From: Faecimorpha sp963627615
Lineage (GTDB): Bacteria; Bacillota; Clostridia; Lachnospirales; Bianqueaceae
Assembly (NCBI GenBank): GCA_963627615.1
Contig: CAVGBV010000018.1
Span: 1 to 33,637 of the forward strand
Length of the DNA: 33,637 nucleotides
Direction of reading: 5' to 3'
A program made the translations under genes and the position numbers. The notes beneath the pieces were generated by a model that saw only the letters and a list, made by a program, of their open reading frames with translations, was not told the origin of the DNA and did not search any database. Each line of letters begins with the position of its first letter. Positions within the stretch are counted from its first letter, which is position 1. This document shows, one piece after another, positions 1-7,120 of the stretch.

Positions 1-366
1 TATGAAACCCTGAATCTCACCGACTACACCATCGGTGCTTTCGGACAGAACCTCCCCGGTGATGGGCTGGATACCGTCATTGACGCCATGTGTCAGGCGG
101 ATACCATCGTTATCGGCTCTCCCGTCTACTGGCACAACATCTGCGGCAGCGTGCGCAATGTGCTGGACCGGTTCTATGGCAAAGTGGGAAACGATTCGCT
201 GTCCGGCCGCAAGCTGTATTTCGTGTTTCAGGGCGCTGCTCCTAAAAAATGGATGCTGGAGGCGGGCGAGTACACCATGAAGCGCTTCGCCGCATTCTAC
301 GGCATGGCCTACGGCGGCATGGCGACTAATAAAGACGAGGCTGTCAAGCTGAACAAGGAAGTGTAA
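1..366 (+). CDS. Flavodoxin-like NAD(P)H-dependent FMN reductase, 5' truncated by window edge
   Basis: The reading frame is open from base 1, so the N-terminal FMN phosphate-binding loop lies outside the window. The visible part carries the flavodoxin-fold signature GSPVYWHNICGSVRN, in which an SPxYW-type turn contacts the flavin, followed by a strand (LYFVFQGAAP) and a C-terminal helix ending KLNKEV. Members reduce FMN, quinones or small aromatics with NAD(P)H in the cytoplasm; the substrate cannot be told here. An internal ATG at base 88 is not a credible start, because the fold continues upstream of it. Only one base separates its stop from the next, broken, gene. Codons favour C at the third position, unlike most genes further right. 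Confidence 0.75.
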   Translation, partial: YETLNLTDYTIGAFGQNLPGDGLDTVIDAMCQADTIVIGSPVYWHNICGSVRNVLDRFYGKVGNDSLSGRKLYFVFQGAAPKKWMLEAGEYTMKRFAAFYGMAYGGMATNKDEAVKLNKEV

Positions 367-367
367 G

Positions 368-711
368 ATGCCGTACCGTACTTTAGGCAGCGACCACATT
401 GACCTCTATTACCAACACCGGCTGGATCCGCAGATTCCCATTGAGGAGAACGGCGTGGCGGTCTACATTTACATGGCAGAGGGCGACGAGTATTATGGAA
501 GTGCCAAGGCCCGCTCGGCCTACGAGAATCTCCACGAAGCCTTTGAAAACGCCGGGTGGAGCGATGCCGACATCGACCGTGTTCTGCGGATCGAAATGCC
601 CGACAACGTTTCTTCAACGAAAAAGGTATTTACAACTACCATGGCGGCGCCAATGTGGTCTTTGACGACCCGGATAACCTGAACTGGGTAATTTCCCACA
701 GCAAAGGATGA
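368..711 (+). pseudogene. Chimeric remnant: aldo/keto reductase fragment joined to an alpha/beta-hydrolase C-terminus, frameshifted
   Basis: The first 27 codons (LGSDHIDLYYQHRLDP...PIEE) match the internal beta-strand and loop of aldo/keto reductases, including the DLYYQHR motif. From about base 450 the frame continues as a different protein, with EGDEYYGS and a helical segment typical of the C-terminus of alpha/beta hydrolases. At about bases 605-610 the hydrolase frame is lost. The next frame reads FFNEKGIYNYHGGANVVF and ends with a TGA at 709-711, which restores the His-containing end (NYHGG). A single missing base near 608 explains this. Both parent genes are therefore represented only by pieces. 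The cause could be a deletion fusion in the genome or an assembly error. Function is presumably lost. Confidence 0.62.
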
Positions 712-715
712 GGAC

Positions 716-1393
716 ATGAAACCAATTCTCAAAATAAAAATCGCCGTGGATGCGGCCATGTCGGTGTCCATGCTGCTTCTGATGGCCTACGGCCTTGTGG
801 GCGAGGCGGCTCATGAGTGGATCGGCATGGGAATGTTCGCCCTGTTCGCGGCACACCATATTTTGAACCGACGGTGGATCAAAGCAGTGCCGCAGGGGCA
901 CTATACGCCCCTGCGCCTTGTACAGACGGCGCTCATTGGGCTGATTTTCCTGTGCATGATCGGCTCTATGATCAGCGGCATTGTACTGTCCCGCCATGTG
1001 TTTACGTTCCTTCCGAAGCACGGCGGCTACGAGCCGGCCGGAAAGCTGCATATTCTATGTGCCTTCTGGGGCTTTGTGCTGATGAGCCTGCACCTCGGAA
1101 TGCACTGGAATATACTGCTGACTATGGCACGGAAGCACCTGCGGCCCAATCAGATACGCACATGGGTACTCCGAATTGTCGGATATTTCTTCGCCGCCTA
1201 CGGAGCTATTGCCTTCGTTCGCCGGAATGTGGGACTTTACCTGCTGCTGAAAAGCCATTTTGTGTTCTTTGATTATTCTGAGCCGCTCATCACTTTTCTG
1301 CTGGAATATCTGGCGGTGATGGGGCTGTTTGTGGCGATTGGTTATTCTATGAATATGTTATTGCGAAATATAAAAAAGATTTGCAGCAAATAA
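716..1393 (+). CDS. DUF4405-family integral membrane protein
   Basis: This 225-residue protein has about five to six hydrophobic segments, beginning with IAVDAAMSVSMLLLMAYGLVG. Histidines are spaced along the membrane face: HEW near 34, AHHILNRRW near 46, and the HILCAFWGFVLMSLHLGMHW segment near 110-130. That arrangement is typical of the DUF4405 family, whose paired histidines resemble cytochrome b-type haem ligands. A role in membrane electron transfer is therefore likely but not shown. The start ATG lies five bases after the preceding stop and is served by a GGATGAGG-type ribosome-binding site. C-ending codons match the two reading frames upstream, so the three may share an origin. Confidence 0.8.
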   Translation: MKPILKIKIAVDAAMSVSMLLLMAYGLVGEAAHEWIGMGMFALFAAHHILNRRWIKAVPQGHYTPLRLVQTALIGLIFLCMIGSMISGIVLSRHVFTFLPKHGGYEPAGKLHILCAFWGFVLMSLHLGMHWNILLTMARKHLRPNQIRTWVLRIVGYFFAAYGAIAFVRRNVGLYLLLKSHFVFFDYSEPLITFLLEYLAVMGLFVAIGYSMNMLLRNIKKICSK

Positions 1394-1513
1394 CTCAGGT
1401 AGTGTTCTTGGCAAGTCTCCACTTCACCCGGTTATCCTTCCTTTGGGGAGGATTCCGGAATGCCGTCATGTTCCAAGCGAATACCTACATGGCTGTTTTT
1501 CATATGACGCAGA

Positions 1514-1546
1514 AACCCCGGTGTGACAACTCGCCACGCCGGGGTT
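1514..1546. terminator. 10-bp GC-rich hairpin between convergent genes
   Basis: The arms AACCCCGG (1514-1521) and CCGGGGTT (1539-1546) pair, with one further wobble and one C:G pair inside, around a 13-base loop. The hairpin sits between the DUF4405 gene and the end of the minus-strand pyrophosphatase gene. Neither side has a clean T-run, so terminator activity is only probable. The rest of 1394-1624 shows no credible gene. Confidence 0.45.
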
Positions 1547-1624
1547 CCCAAAAATGTCTTTACTTTCTTACTTATGACCATCCCGCTTTGCGTTCGCAGG
1601 GCTGTGGTCCGTTTAGAAAATGAA

Positions 1625-3739
1625 TTACTTCAGCAGTGTAAAATGAGAGAAGACGTTGACCAGCGTATTCGCGATAGTGGACATGGTCTTGATGAAGATG
1701 TCCAGCGCGACGCCAACGACGTCCTTACGGGTATCGCCGACGGTATCACCGGTAACGGCTGCCTTGTGGGCCGGAGATTTCTTGCCGTGGCCTTCCAGGA
1801 AGCCACCCTCAATATACTTTTTCGCGTTGTCGAACGCACCGCCGGAGTTGCCCATGAAGATAGCACGGGGGATCGCTACGATGGTAGCGCCGACCAGCAG
1901 ACCGCCGACAAACTGTACGCCGAAGACAAAGCCGCCAATAACGGGGATGACCAGGGCCAGTACCGACGGAATCAGCATCCGGCGCAGCGCTTCCTGAGTT
2001 GCCATTTTGATCATACGGTTATAATCCGGCTTTACGGTACCTTCCAGTACACCGGGGATGGACAGCAGGCGGTCGCCTTCGTCAGCCATCAGACGGGCAG
2101 CGTCGATCGTGTTGTCGGTCAGCATAGCGGCGAAGTATTCAACCAGCGCACCGCCGATGATACCGCCGGCTACGGTGATATAGGAGGCGAAGTCCAGTAC
2201 ACCGGACAGGCCCTCAGCACCGTTTACGAAGGAAACGATCAGAGATACGGTAGCGAAAGCAGCGGAACCGATCGCAAAGCCCTTACCAATCGCGGCTGTG
2301 GTGTTGCCGACAGCATCCAGCTTATCTGTAATAACGCGGACGTCTGCGGGCAGATGACAGGATTCTGCCAGACCGCCGGCATTGTCGGCGATAGGACCGA
2401 AAGCATCGATAGAAACAGTCGCGCCTACAAAGGACAACATACCCAGAGCAGAAATAGCGATGCCGTAGGTGCCGCAAAGGAAACCGGACAGGAACAGAGC
2501 CACGCCGATAATCAGGATCGGGGCCAGGCAGGAACGGGAGCCGATCGCGTCGCCCTTCGTGATAACGAAGGCTTCGCCCTCTGTCGCCATCTCTGCCAAA
2601 CGGCGGGTAGGCTTGTAATCTGTGCTGGTGTAGTATTCAGTGATCGTACCGATCGCGATACCACTGATGATACCCAGTACACTGGAGACCCACGGAGAGA
2701 GCCAGCCAAGCTTGAAGCCCGCGGATTTCAGAACTTCGGCGTCGATCTTGCCGAACATGTAATAAGAGATAGCCAGGCTCAGACCTACCGTGATACCGGC
2801 CGAAATCCAAGTGGCCAGATTCAGCTCGCGGGAAGGATTGTCGCTCATCTTACGGATGGCGGCAAAGCCAAGACCCAGCAGACAGCCCAGGAGACCCACA
2901 CCGGCCAAAAGAACCGGGAAGATCAGAGCGTTGCCGAAAAGATCCGGAATGTTGCTCAGTGTAAAGGAAGCGATCATCATGGAAGCGGACAGGGTAGCAA
3001 CGAAGCTCTCCAGAAGGTCGGAGCAGTTGCCGGCGATATCGTTGACATTGTCGCCGATGAAGTCCGCGATAACATTGGGAACACGGCTGTCATCCTCAGG
3101 CATGTCATGACGGAGCTTCGCCAGAATATCGGAGGAAATATCGGCCGCTTTGGTGTAGTTGCCGCCGGCAACACGGTTGAACATGGCAACCAGCGAGCAG
3201 CCCAGAGAATAAGTAGAGATTCTCATGATGGAAGCGTTGCAGGACAGGTTGGCAATCAGGCCGTGTCCGGTGTTCTGTGTGTCCGGCTGTCCCCAGATCA
3301 GAAGAACGAGAATAAAACCAAGCATACCAAAGGCCTGAACGCTCAGGCCGCTGATGCTGCCGCCGCACAGTGCTACCTTAACGGTCTCGCCGATGGAGCG
3401 GGAGGTCCGTGCCTTGTTGGCAGTGCGCACGTTGGCGTAAGTCGCGCTGCGCATACCCAGGATGCAGACAGCACTGCTCATGCAGGCGCCCAGGAGAAAT
3501 GTGAGACCGCTGAACGACTCAATAAAAAGAGAAAAAACAAGAGCCAGAACCAAAACCACGATCGTTACGGTTTTGAATTCTGTTTTCAGGAACATGGAAG
3601 CACCACTGCGAATGATGCCGGCCATTTCCTTCATTTCATCCGTACCCTCATCCATCTTCTTCACACGAATAAAGTTGAAGAGAACATAGAGGAGGGCCAG
3701 GATGATGATTCCAAGTACTATCCAATACTCATGAATCAT
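1625..3739 (-). CDS. hppA: Membrane-bound ion-translocating pyrophosphatase
   Basis: This 704-residue polytopic protein couples hydrolysis of cytoplasmic pyrophosphate to H+ and/or Na+ pumping across the membrane. The signature loops are present: DISSDILAKLR at about 200-210, EDDSR near 215, and GDNVNDIAG near 229-237, all carrying the Mg-PPi-binding aspartates. EYYTSTDYKP and GNTTAAIGKGFAIGS follow. The Ala and Gly in GNTTAAIG are the residues of the K+-dependent class; the K+-independent class has Lys and Thr. Several normally invariant positions differ: GADLVGKVE reads SSDILAKLR, and the usual GMEST reads GSRSC. This places it in a divergent subgroup, so ion specificity is open. The start ATG has a GAGGGTG site upstream and lies about 70 bases after a TTGACA promoter. 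A 749-codon antisense frame across it is a coding shadow. Confidence 0.93.
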   Translation of the reverse strand: MIHEYWIVLGIIILALLYVLFNFIRVKKMDEGTDEMKEMAGIIRSGASMFLKTEFKTVTIVVLVLALVFSLFIESFSGLTFLLGACMSSAVCILGMRSATYANVRTANKARTSRSIGETVKVALCGGSISGLSVQAFGMLGFILVLLIWGQPDTQNTGHGLIANLSCNASIMRISTYSLGCSLVAMFNRVAGGNYTKAADISSDILAKLRHDMPEDDSRVPNVIADFIGDNVNDIAGNCSDLLESFVATLSASMMIASFTLSNIPDLFGNALIFPVLLAGVGLLGCLLGLGFAAIRKMSDNPSRELNLATWISAGITVGLSLAISYYMFGKIDAEVLKSAGFKLGWLSPWVSSVLGIISGIAIGTITEYYTSTDYKPTRRLAEMATEGEAFVITKGDAIGSRSCLAPILIIGVALFLSGFLCGTYGIAISALGMLSFVGATVSIDAFGPIADNAGGLAESCHLPADVRVITDKLDAVGNTTAAIGKGFAIGSAAFATVSLIVSFVNGAEGLSGVLDFASYITVAGGIIGGALVEYFAAMLTDNTIDAARLMADEGDRLLSIPGVLEGTVKPDYNRMIKMATQEALRRMLIPSVLALVIPVIGGFVFGVQFVGGLLVGATIVAIPRAIFMGNSGGAFDNAKKYIEGGFLEGHGKKSPAHKAAVTGDTVGDTRKDVVGVALDIFIKTMSTIANTLVNVFSHFTLLK

Positions 3740-3812
3740 GTTGTGACACCCTCTTTCATAAAAATTAAGTAAGTGCGTGGACTAGAACCACATATCCACC
3801 CATTCTATTTAG

Positions 3813-3841
3813 AAAATACAACAAACTATACGAAATGTCAA
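3813..3841 (-). promoter_or_regulatory. Promoter for hppA
   Basis: On the minus strand, TTGACA (3841-3836) is followed after exactly 17 bases by TATTTT (3818-3813). The predicted leader is about 65 bases. The rest of the 3740-3977 spacer is AT-rich and holds no gene. Confidence 0.6.
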
Positions 3842-3977
3842 TAATAATCGGCAAATCAGAGCAAAAACAAGCGAAATCGACAAAAAGAGTAAGAATGCAT
3901 TGGAAAAAATAAACAAAGAGGACGGGGAGAAGAGACGCTGAAAAGTAAAAATGTGAACTATGATCACCGAAATTGGC

Positions 3978-4006
3978 TTGACGTTTTCTGAAGGAGTGTT
4001 TATAAT
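3978..4006 (+). promoter_or_regulatory. Sigma-A promoter for the MGMT-transaminase-GH28 group
   Basis: TTGACG (3978-3983), a 17-base spacer and a perfect TATAAT (4001-4006) lie 33 bases before the ATG at 4039. No promoter of similar quality occurs before the next two genes, which fits one transcript. Confidence 0.8.
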
Positions 4007-4038
4007 GGGGATACTAGGAGAGGAGCGACAGAACGGCG

Positions 4039-4344
4039 ATGGAGGAACGGCTGATCTATGAGATTTTGTCAGTGGTGGAGGAGATCCCGGAAGGCAGGGT
4101 TGCCACATATGGACAGATCGCGTATCTGGTGGGCAAGGAGAAGAATGCGCGTCTGGTGGGTCGGATTCTCAGCAAGGCGCATCTATATGGAGAGTATCCC
4201 TGTCATCGGGTGGTGAACAGTACGGGGCGCCTGGCGCCGGGATGGACGGAGCAGAGAGAGCTTCTCAGACAGGAAGGCGTTATGCTGAAGGATGACGCGC
4301 ATGTGGATCTGAAAAAGTATCGGTGGGAACCAGGAGAATCCTAA
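4039..4344 (+). CDS. MGMT-family protein (short O6-alkylguanine alkyltransferase-like form)
   Basis: This 101-residue protein consists only of the DNA-binding/active-site domain of methylated-DNA-protein cysteine methyltransferases. It starts with the helix-turn-helix region IPEGRVATYGQIAYLVG and contains YPCHRVVNSTGRLAPGW, with the acceptor cysteine at residue 55. The N-terminal Ada/Ogt domain is absent. Alkyltransferase-like proteins (ATL) have the same compact size but usually replace this Cys with Trp or Ala. Here the Cys is kept, so real alkyl transfer from DNA is possible. It probably acts in repair of alkylated guanine. The GGAGAGGAG ribosome-binding site is rather far (about 13 bases) from the ATG. 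The next gene starts 14 bases after the stop. Confidence 0.85.
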   Translation: MEERLIYEILSVVEEIPEGRVATYGQIAYLVGKEKNARLVGRILSKAHLYGEYPCHRVVNSTGRLAPGWTEQRELLRQEGVMLKDDAHVDLKKYRWEPGES

Positions 4345-4358
4345 GGAGGAAAAAGAAC

Positions 4359-5219
4359 ATGAAGAGTCTTGGATATTATAATGGTGTATACGGACCGTTG
4401 GAGGAGATGACCGTCCCGATGAACGATCGGGCGGTGTATTTTGGAGACGGAGTCTACGAGGCGATACTCGTGCAAAACCGCGTAATCTTTTCGCTGGAGG
4501 AGCATCTGGACCGTTTCTGGAGGAGCTTTCAGGCGCTTCGGATCCCGTTTGCGATGAGTCGTGAAGAGCTGAAAAAGGAGCTATATGCCATGGTGGACCG
4601 GATGGAGACGGACGAGCCGCTGCTGTTGTATTGGCAGGCGAGCCGCGGGACAGCGCCGAGGTCACATTTGTTTCCCAAGGAGGGAACCGCCAATCTGATG
4701 ATCACCCTGAAGCCGATTCGACTGAAGGATATGGAGACATTCCGTCATAGACTGATCACGCTGGAGGATACCCGTTTTCTGCATTGTGATATTAAGACGC
4801 TGAACCTGATCCCAAGTGTCATGGCCGCGCAGACGGCGGAGGAGGCCGGGTGTACTGAGGCGGTACTGCACCGGGGAGATCGTGTAACAGAAGGCGCGCA
4901 CAGTAATGTGTTGATTATTAAGGACGGAGTGCTGAAGACGGCACCCTGTGACAATCTGATCCTGCCGGGGATTACCCGGATGCATGTGCTGCAGTTGGCG
5001 AAACAGTGCGGTATTCCAGTGGAGGAAAAACCGTTTACGGTAGCGGAATTGAAGGATGCGGACGAGATTTTGGTGACCAGTTCCAGCGCCCTTTGCCTGC
5101 GGGCGGAGATCATTGACGGACAAGCGGTTCGTCAGGGCGCGCCGGAACTGGTGCGGCAGCTCCAGAGGGCGTATCAGGAAAAGTTTGAAAAGGAAACAGA
5201 TGGCAGTCTGAGAAGATAA
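4359..5219 (+). CDS. Class IV PLP aminotransferase, D-amino-acid transaminase-like
   Basis: This 286-residue enzyme has the fold-type IV PLP layout. An N-terminal domain (YYNGVYGPLEE, NDRAVYFGDGVYEA) is followed by the catalytic lysine K146 in CDIKTLNLIPSVMA, then VTEGAHSNVLIIKDGVLKT and the phosphate-binding LPGITR near 205. The pattern resembles D-alanine transaminase, which interconverts D-alanine and D-glutamate for the cell wall, more than branched-chain aminotransferase. Aminodeoxychorismate lyase is a less likely alternative. The ATG at 4359 is chosen because AAGGAGG lies nine bases upstream; an in-frame upstream ATG at 4323 would overlap the previous gene. It is followed after 14 bases by the GH28 gene. 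Confidence 0.85.
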   Translation: MKSLGYYNGVYGPLEEMTVPMNDRAVYFGDGVYEAILVQNRVIFSLEEHLDRFWRSFQALRIPFAMSREELKKELYAMVDRMETDEPLLLYWQASRGTAPRSHLFPKEGTANLMITLKPIRLKDMETFRHRLITLEDTRFLHCDIKTLNLIPSVMAAQTAEEAGCTEAVLHRGDRVTEGAHSNVLIIKDGVLKTAPCDNLILPGITRMHVLQLAKQCGIPVEEKPFTVAELKDADEILVTSSSALCLRAEIIDGQAVRQGAPELVRQLQRAYQEKFEKETDGSLRR

Positions 5220-5233
5220 GGAGCGAATAGAAT

Positions 5234-6703
5234 ATGGGAAGACTTCAGTTAAAAGTTCCGTTTCGAACGGCGGACAGCGTGGTTCTGGTGTGGGATAAGC
5301 AGGCGCCGGACATCAACTATGATATCGAGGTGAATGGAGAGCTCAGGGCAAGCTGTACTTGTACAGACTTTACGGTGACGGATTTGACGCCGGATACAGA
5401 ATACGCGTTTACAGTCCGTACGGGCAATCTGGTAGAGACGGTACGGGTTCGGACCGGACGAAGAAGTAAAGTACTGGACGTGACGGATTTTGGAGCCAGA
5501 GATGGGGAACTGTGTACGGAAGCGCTGCAGCGCGCGATCGATCAATGCCCTATCGATGGAGAAGTGCGGATTCCGGCGGGAACCTATCAGAGCGGCGCAC
5601 TGTATCTGAAGAGCCATATGACGCTGCGTCTGGAGAAGGGGGCAACCCTTCTGGGAAGTTCCAGGGCGGCAGATTATTCTGTGCGCTTTTCGTATTTTGA
5701 GGGGAGAGAGGAATACTGCTATTCCAGCCTTCTCCACGCGGAGGACCCGGATGGGGGCCGGCTGGAGGACATCGTGGTTGTTGGGGAAGGAACCATCGAT
5801 GCCAATGGAAGCGCGCTGATGAAGGAGGAAATCGCGGAAGGCAAGGCCTCCAGAGGACGCGCGATCTGCGCGGTACGGGTGGACGGGCTGTATCTGAATG
5901 GAATTACGGTATGCCAAGCTCCGGCGTGGTGTATCCATACGGTATATTGCAATAAGGTAACGATGAATCAGATTACGGTGCGGACCAAGTATGACGCGCA
6001 GGGCAGACCCTATAAGGGAATCTATAACGGCGACGGCATCGATCCGGATTCCTGCAAGGATGTTTGGATCATACATTCCGTGATTGCCAGTCAGGATGAT
6101 TGTATCGCTATCAAATCAGGCCGGGATGCGGAAGGAAGGCGGATCGGTATCCCGTCAGAGAATATCCGGATCAGTAACTGCCGCTTTTTGAGCGGGTTCG
6201 GTGTTGCCATCGGGAGCGAGATGTCCGGAGGCGTTCGGCATGTACTGGTACAGGATTGTACATTTACGGATACATTCAGCGTGGCCAGCGTAAAGAATCA
6301 GCGCGGTCGGGGAAACTGCATCGAAGATGTCCTCTATGAGGACCTGGTATTTGTCAATACCAAGACGGATCAGCAGGATACCAAGTGGTTCCGGGGCGGA
6401 ATCTATGTGGATCAGTTCTACGGCTGCGAACCTTTTGACGATACGGCGGAAGAGCCAGTGGATGAAGGAACACCGGTGATTCGGAATATCACGTTCCGTA
6501 ATATTCAGGCAGATACCGTGGTCAGTTCAGCGATCTACATGGTGGGGCTGCCGGAACAGCCGCTGGAAAATATCCGGTTGGAAAACGTACAGGCCTCCGG
6601 ACGCTGGGGAATGCGTGCCGCCAATATTCGAGGACTGGTGATGGAGAATACAAGTGTTACCGCACGGGAGGGCGAGGCCTTCCGTATGGACAGAGTAGAA
6701 TAA
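5234..6703 (+). CDS. GH28 polygalacturonase-family glycoside hydrolase
   Basis: This 489-residue protein has no signal peptide, so it probably acts on imported pectin oligosaccharides. An N-terminal fibronectin-III-like strand domain (about 1-75) precedes a right-handed beta-helix beginning VLDVTDFGARDG. GH28 motifs follow: NGDGIDPDSC (D267) and SQDDCIAIKSG (D288, D289), which hold the three catalytic aspartates. The next motif, normally GHG, reads SGFGVAIGSEMSGG with Phe at 322. The RIK motif reads SVK, keeping K354 but losing the arginine. Catalytic acids are intact while two substrate-contact residues are changed, so the sugar cleaved may not be plain galacturonate. It is the last gene before a strong terminator. 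Confidence 0.9.
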   Translation: MGRLQLKVPFRTADSVVLVWDKQAPDINYDIEVNGELRASCTCTDFTVTDLTPDTEYAFTVRTGNLVETVRVRTGRRSKVLDVTDFGARDGELCTEALQRAIDQCPIDGEVRIPAGTYQSGALYLKSHMTLRLEKGATLLGSSRAADYSVRFSYFEGREEYCYSSLLHAEDPDGGRLEDIVVVGEGTIDANGSALMKEEIAEGKASRGRAICAVRVDGLYLNGITVCQAPAWCIHTVYCNKVTMNQITVRTKYDAQGRPYKGIYNGDGIDPDSCKDVWIIHSVIASQDDCIAIKSGRDAEGRRIGIPSENIRISNCRFLSGFGVAIGSEMSGGVRHVLVQDCTFTDTFSVASVKNQRGRGNCIEDVLYEDLVFVNTKTDQQDTKWFRGGIYVDQFYGCEPFDDTAEEPVDEGTPVIRNITFRNIQADTVVSSAIYMVGLPEQPLENIRLENVQASGRWGMRAANIRGLVMENTSVTAREGEAFRMDRVE

Positions 6704-6713
6704 AAGTAAAAAT

Positions 6714-6765
6714 AAAAAGGCACCGGCCATCGGGTTTGAGTTCACCGACGGCCGGTGCTTTTTTG
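6714..6765. terminator. Strong bidirectional intrinsic terminator
   Basis: The arms GCACCGGCC (6720-6728) and GGCCGGTGC (6750-6758) are followed by six T. A-rich sequence precedes the left arm, so the structure works on both strands and ends both the GH28 gene and the minus-strand gene at 6778. Confidence 0.9.
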
Positions 6766-6777
6766 TACCAGCAAATA

Positions 6778-7014
6778 TCAATTCCTGAAATATTTCAGTA
6801 CGGATAAGAGGATCCCAAGCGTGCAATACACATTGACGACCCAGCGGACGGCGCTGAAGATCCAGCCGACCAGCGGAAGCCAGGTAAAAAGACCGAGGAC
6901 CAGATGAGGAACAGCGGCGCATACAATATAGATCAGGAGAGAAGTCAGAAGCGACATGGTATCCTGGTATTTGGCAATCGTGCTGATAGGAAATAATTTA
7001 TCGTATTGATTCAT
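6778..7014 (-). CDS. Small membrane protein of unknown function
   Basis: This 78-residue protein has a polar N-terminus (MNQYDKLFPISTIAKYQDT) and two hydrophobic segments, about residues 21-44 (LLTSLLIYIVCAAVPHLVLG) and 50-74, ending in KYFRN. The PLVGWIF turn between them suggests a two-helix hairpin in the membrane. The start at 7014 is chosen because AAAGGAA lies just upstream, and because the in-frame ATG at 7056 would lie inside the promoter. I do not recognise a named family. It is a single-gene unit with its own promoter and shares its terminator with the GH28 gene. Confidence 0.68.
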   Translation of the reverse strand: MNQYDKLFPISTIAKYQDTMSLLTSLLIYIVCAAVPHLVLGLFTWLPLVGWIFSAVRWVVNVYCTLGILLSVLKYFRN

Positions 7015-7046
7015 GGAAAAGTTCCTTTCTCTAAAAGTATAATCTA

Positions 7047-7075
7047 AAAATATCATGGAAGAGGGAAAATGTCAA
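7047..7075 (-). promoter_or_regulatory. Promoter for the small membrane protein
   Basis: On the minus strand, TTGACA (7075-7070), 17 bases, then TATTTT (7052-7047). The layout is the same as the hppA promoter. A TATAAT on the plus strand at 7038-7043 has no matching -35. Confidence 0.55.
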
Positions 7076-7120
7076 GCCCGGCGGCATATAACTAAGAAAA
7101 GACAGTCAAAGAGGAAGCGT

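Noticed and set aside
1523..3772. A 749-codon plus-strand open frame across the hppA region
   Set aside because: It is fully antisense to a clearly conserved pyrophosphatase, has a repetitive Gly/Gln/Asp-rich translation without domains, and no ribosome-binding site. It is a shadow of codon bias.
5249..6076. A 275-codon minus-strand frame opposite the GH28 gene
   Set aside because: Antisense shadow; GH28 motifs on the plus strand are unambiguous.
7038..7043. TATAAT as a plus-strand promoter for the tandem protease
   Set aside because: No acceptable -35 lies 16-18 bases upstream, and sporulation genes of this kind often use other sigma factors. No promoter for the protease is claimed.
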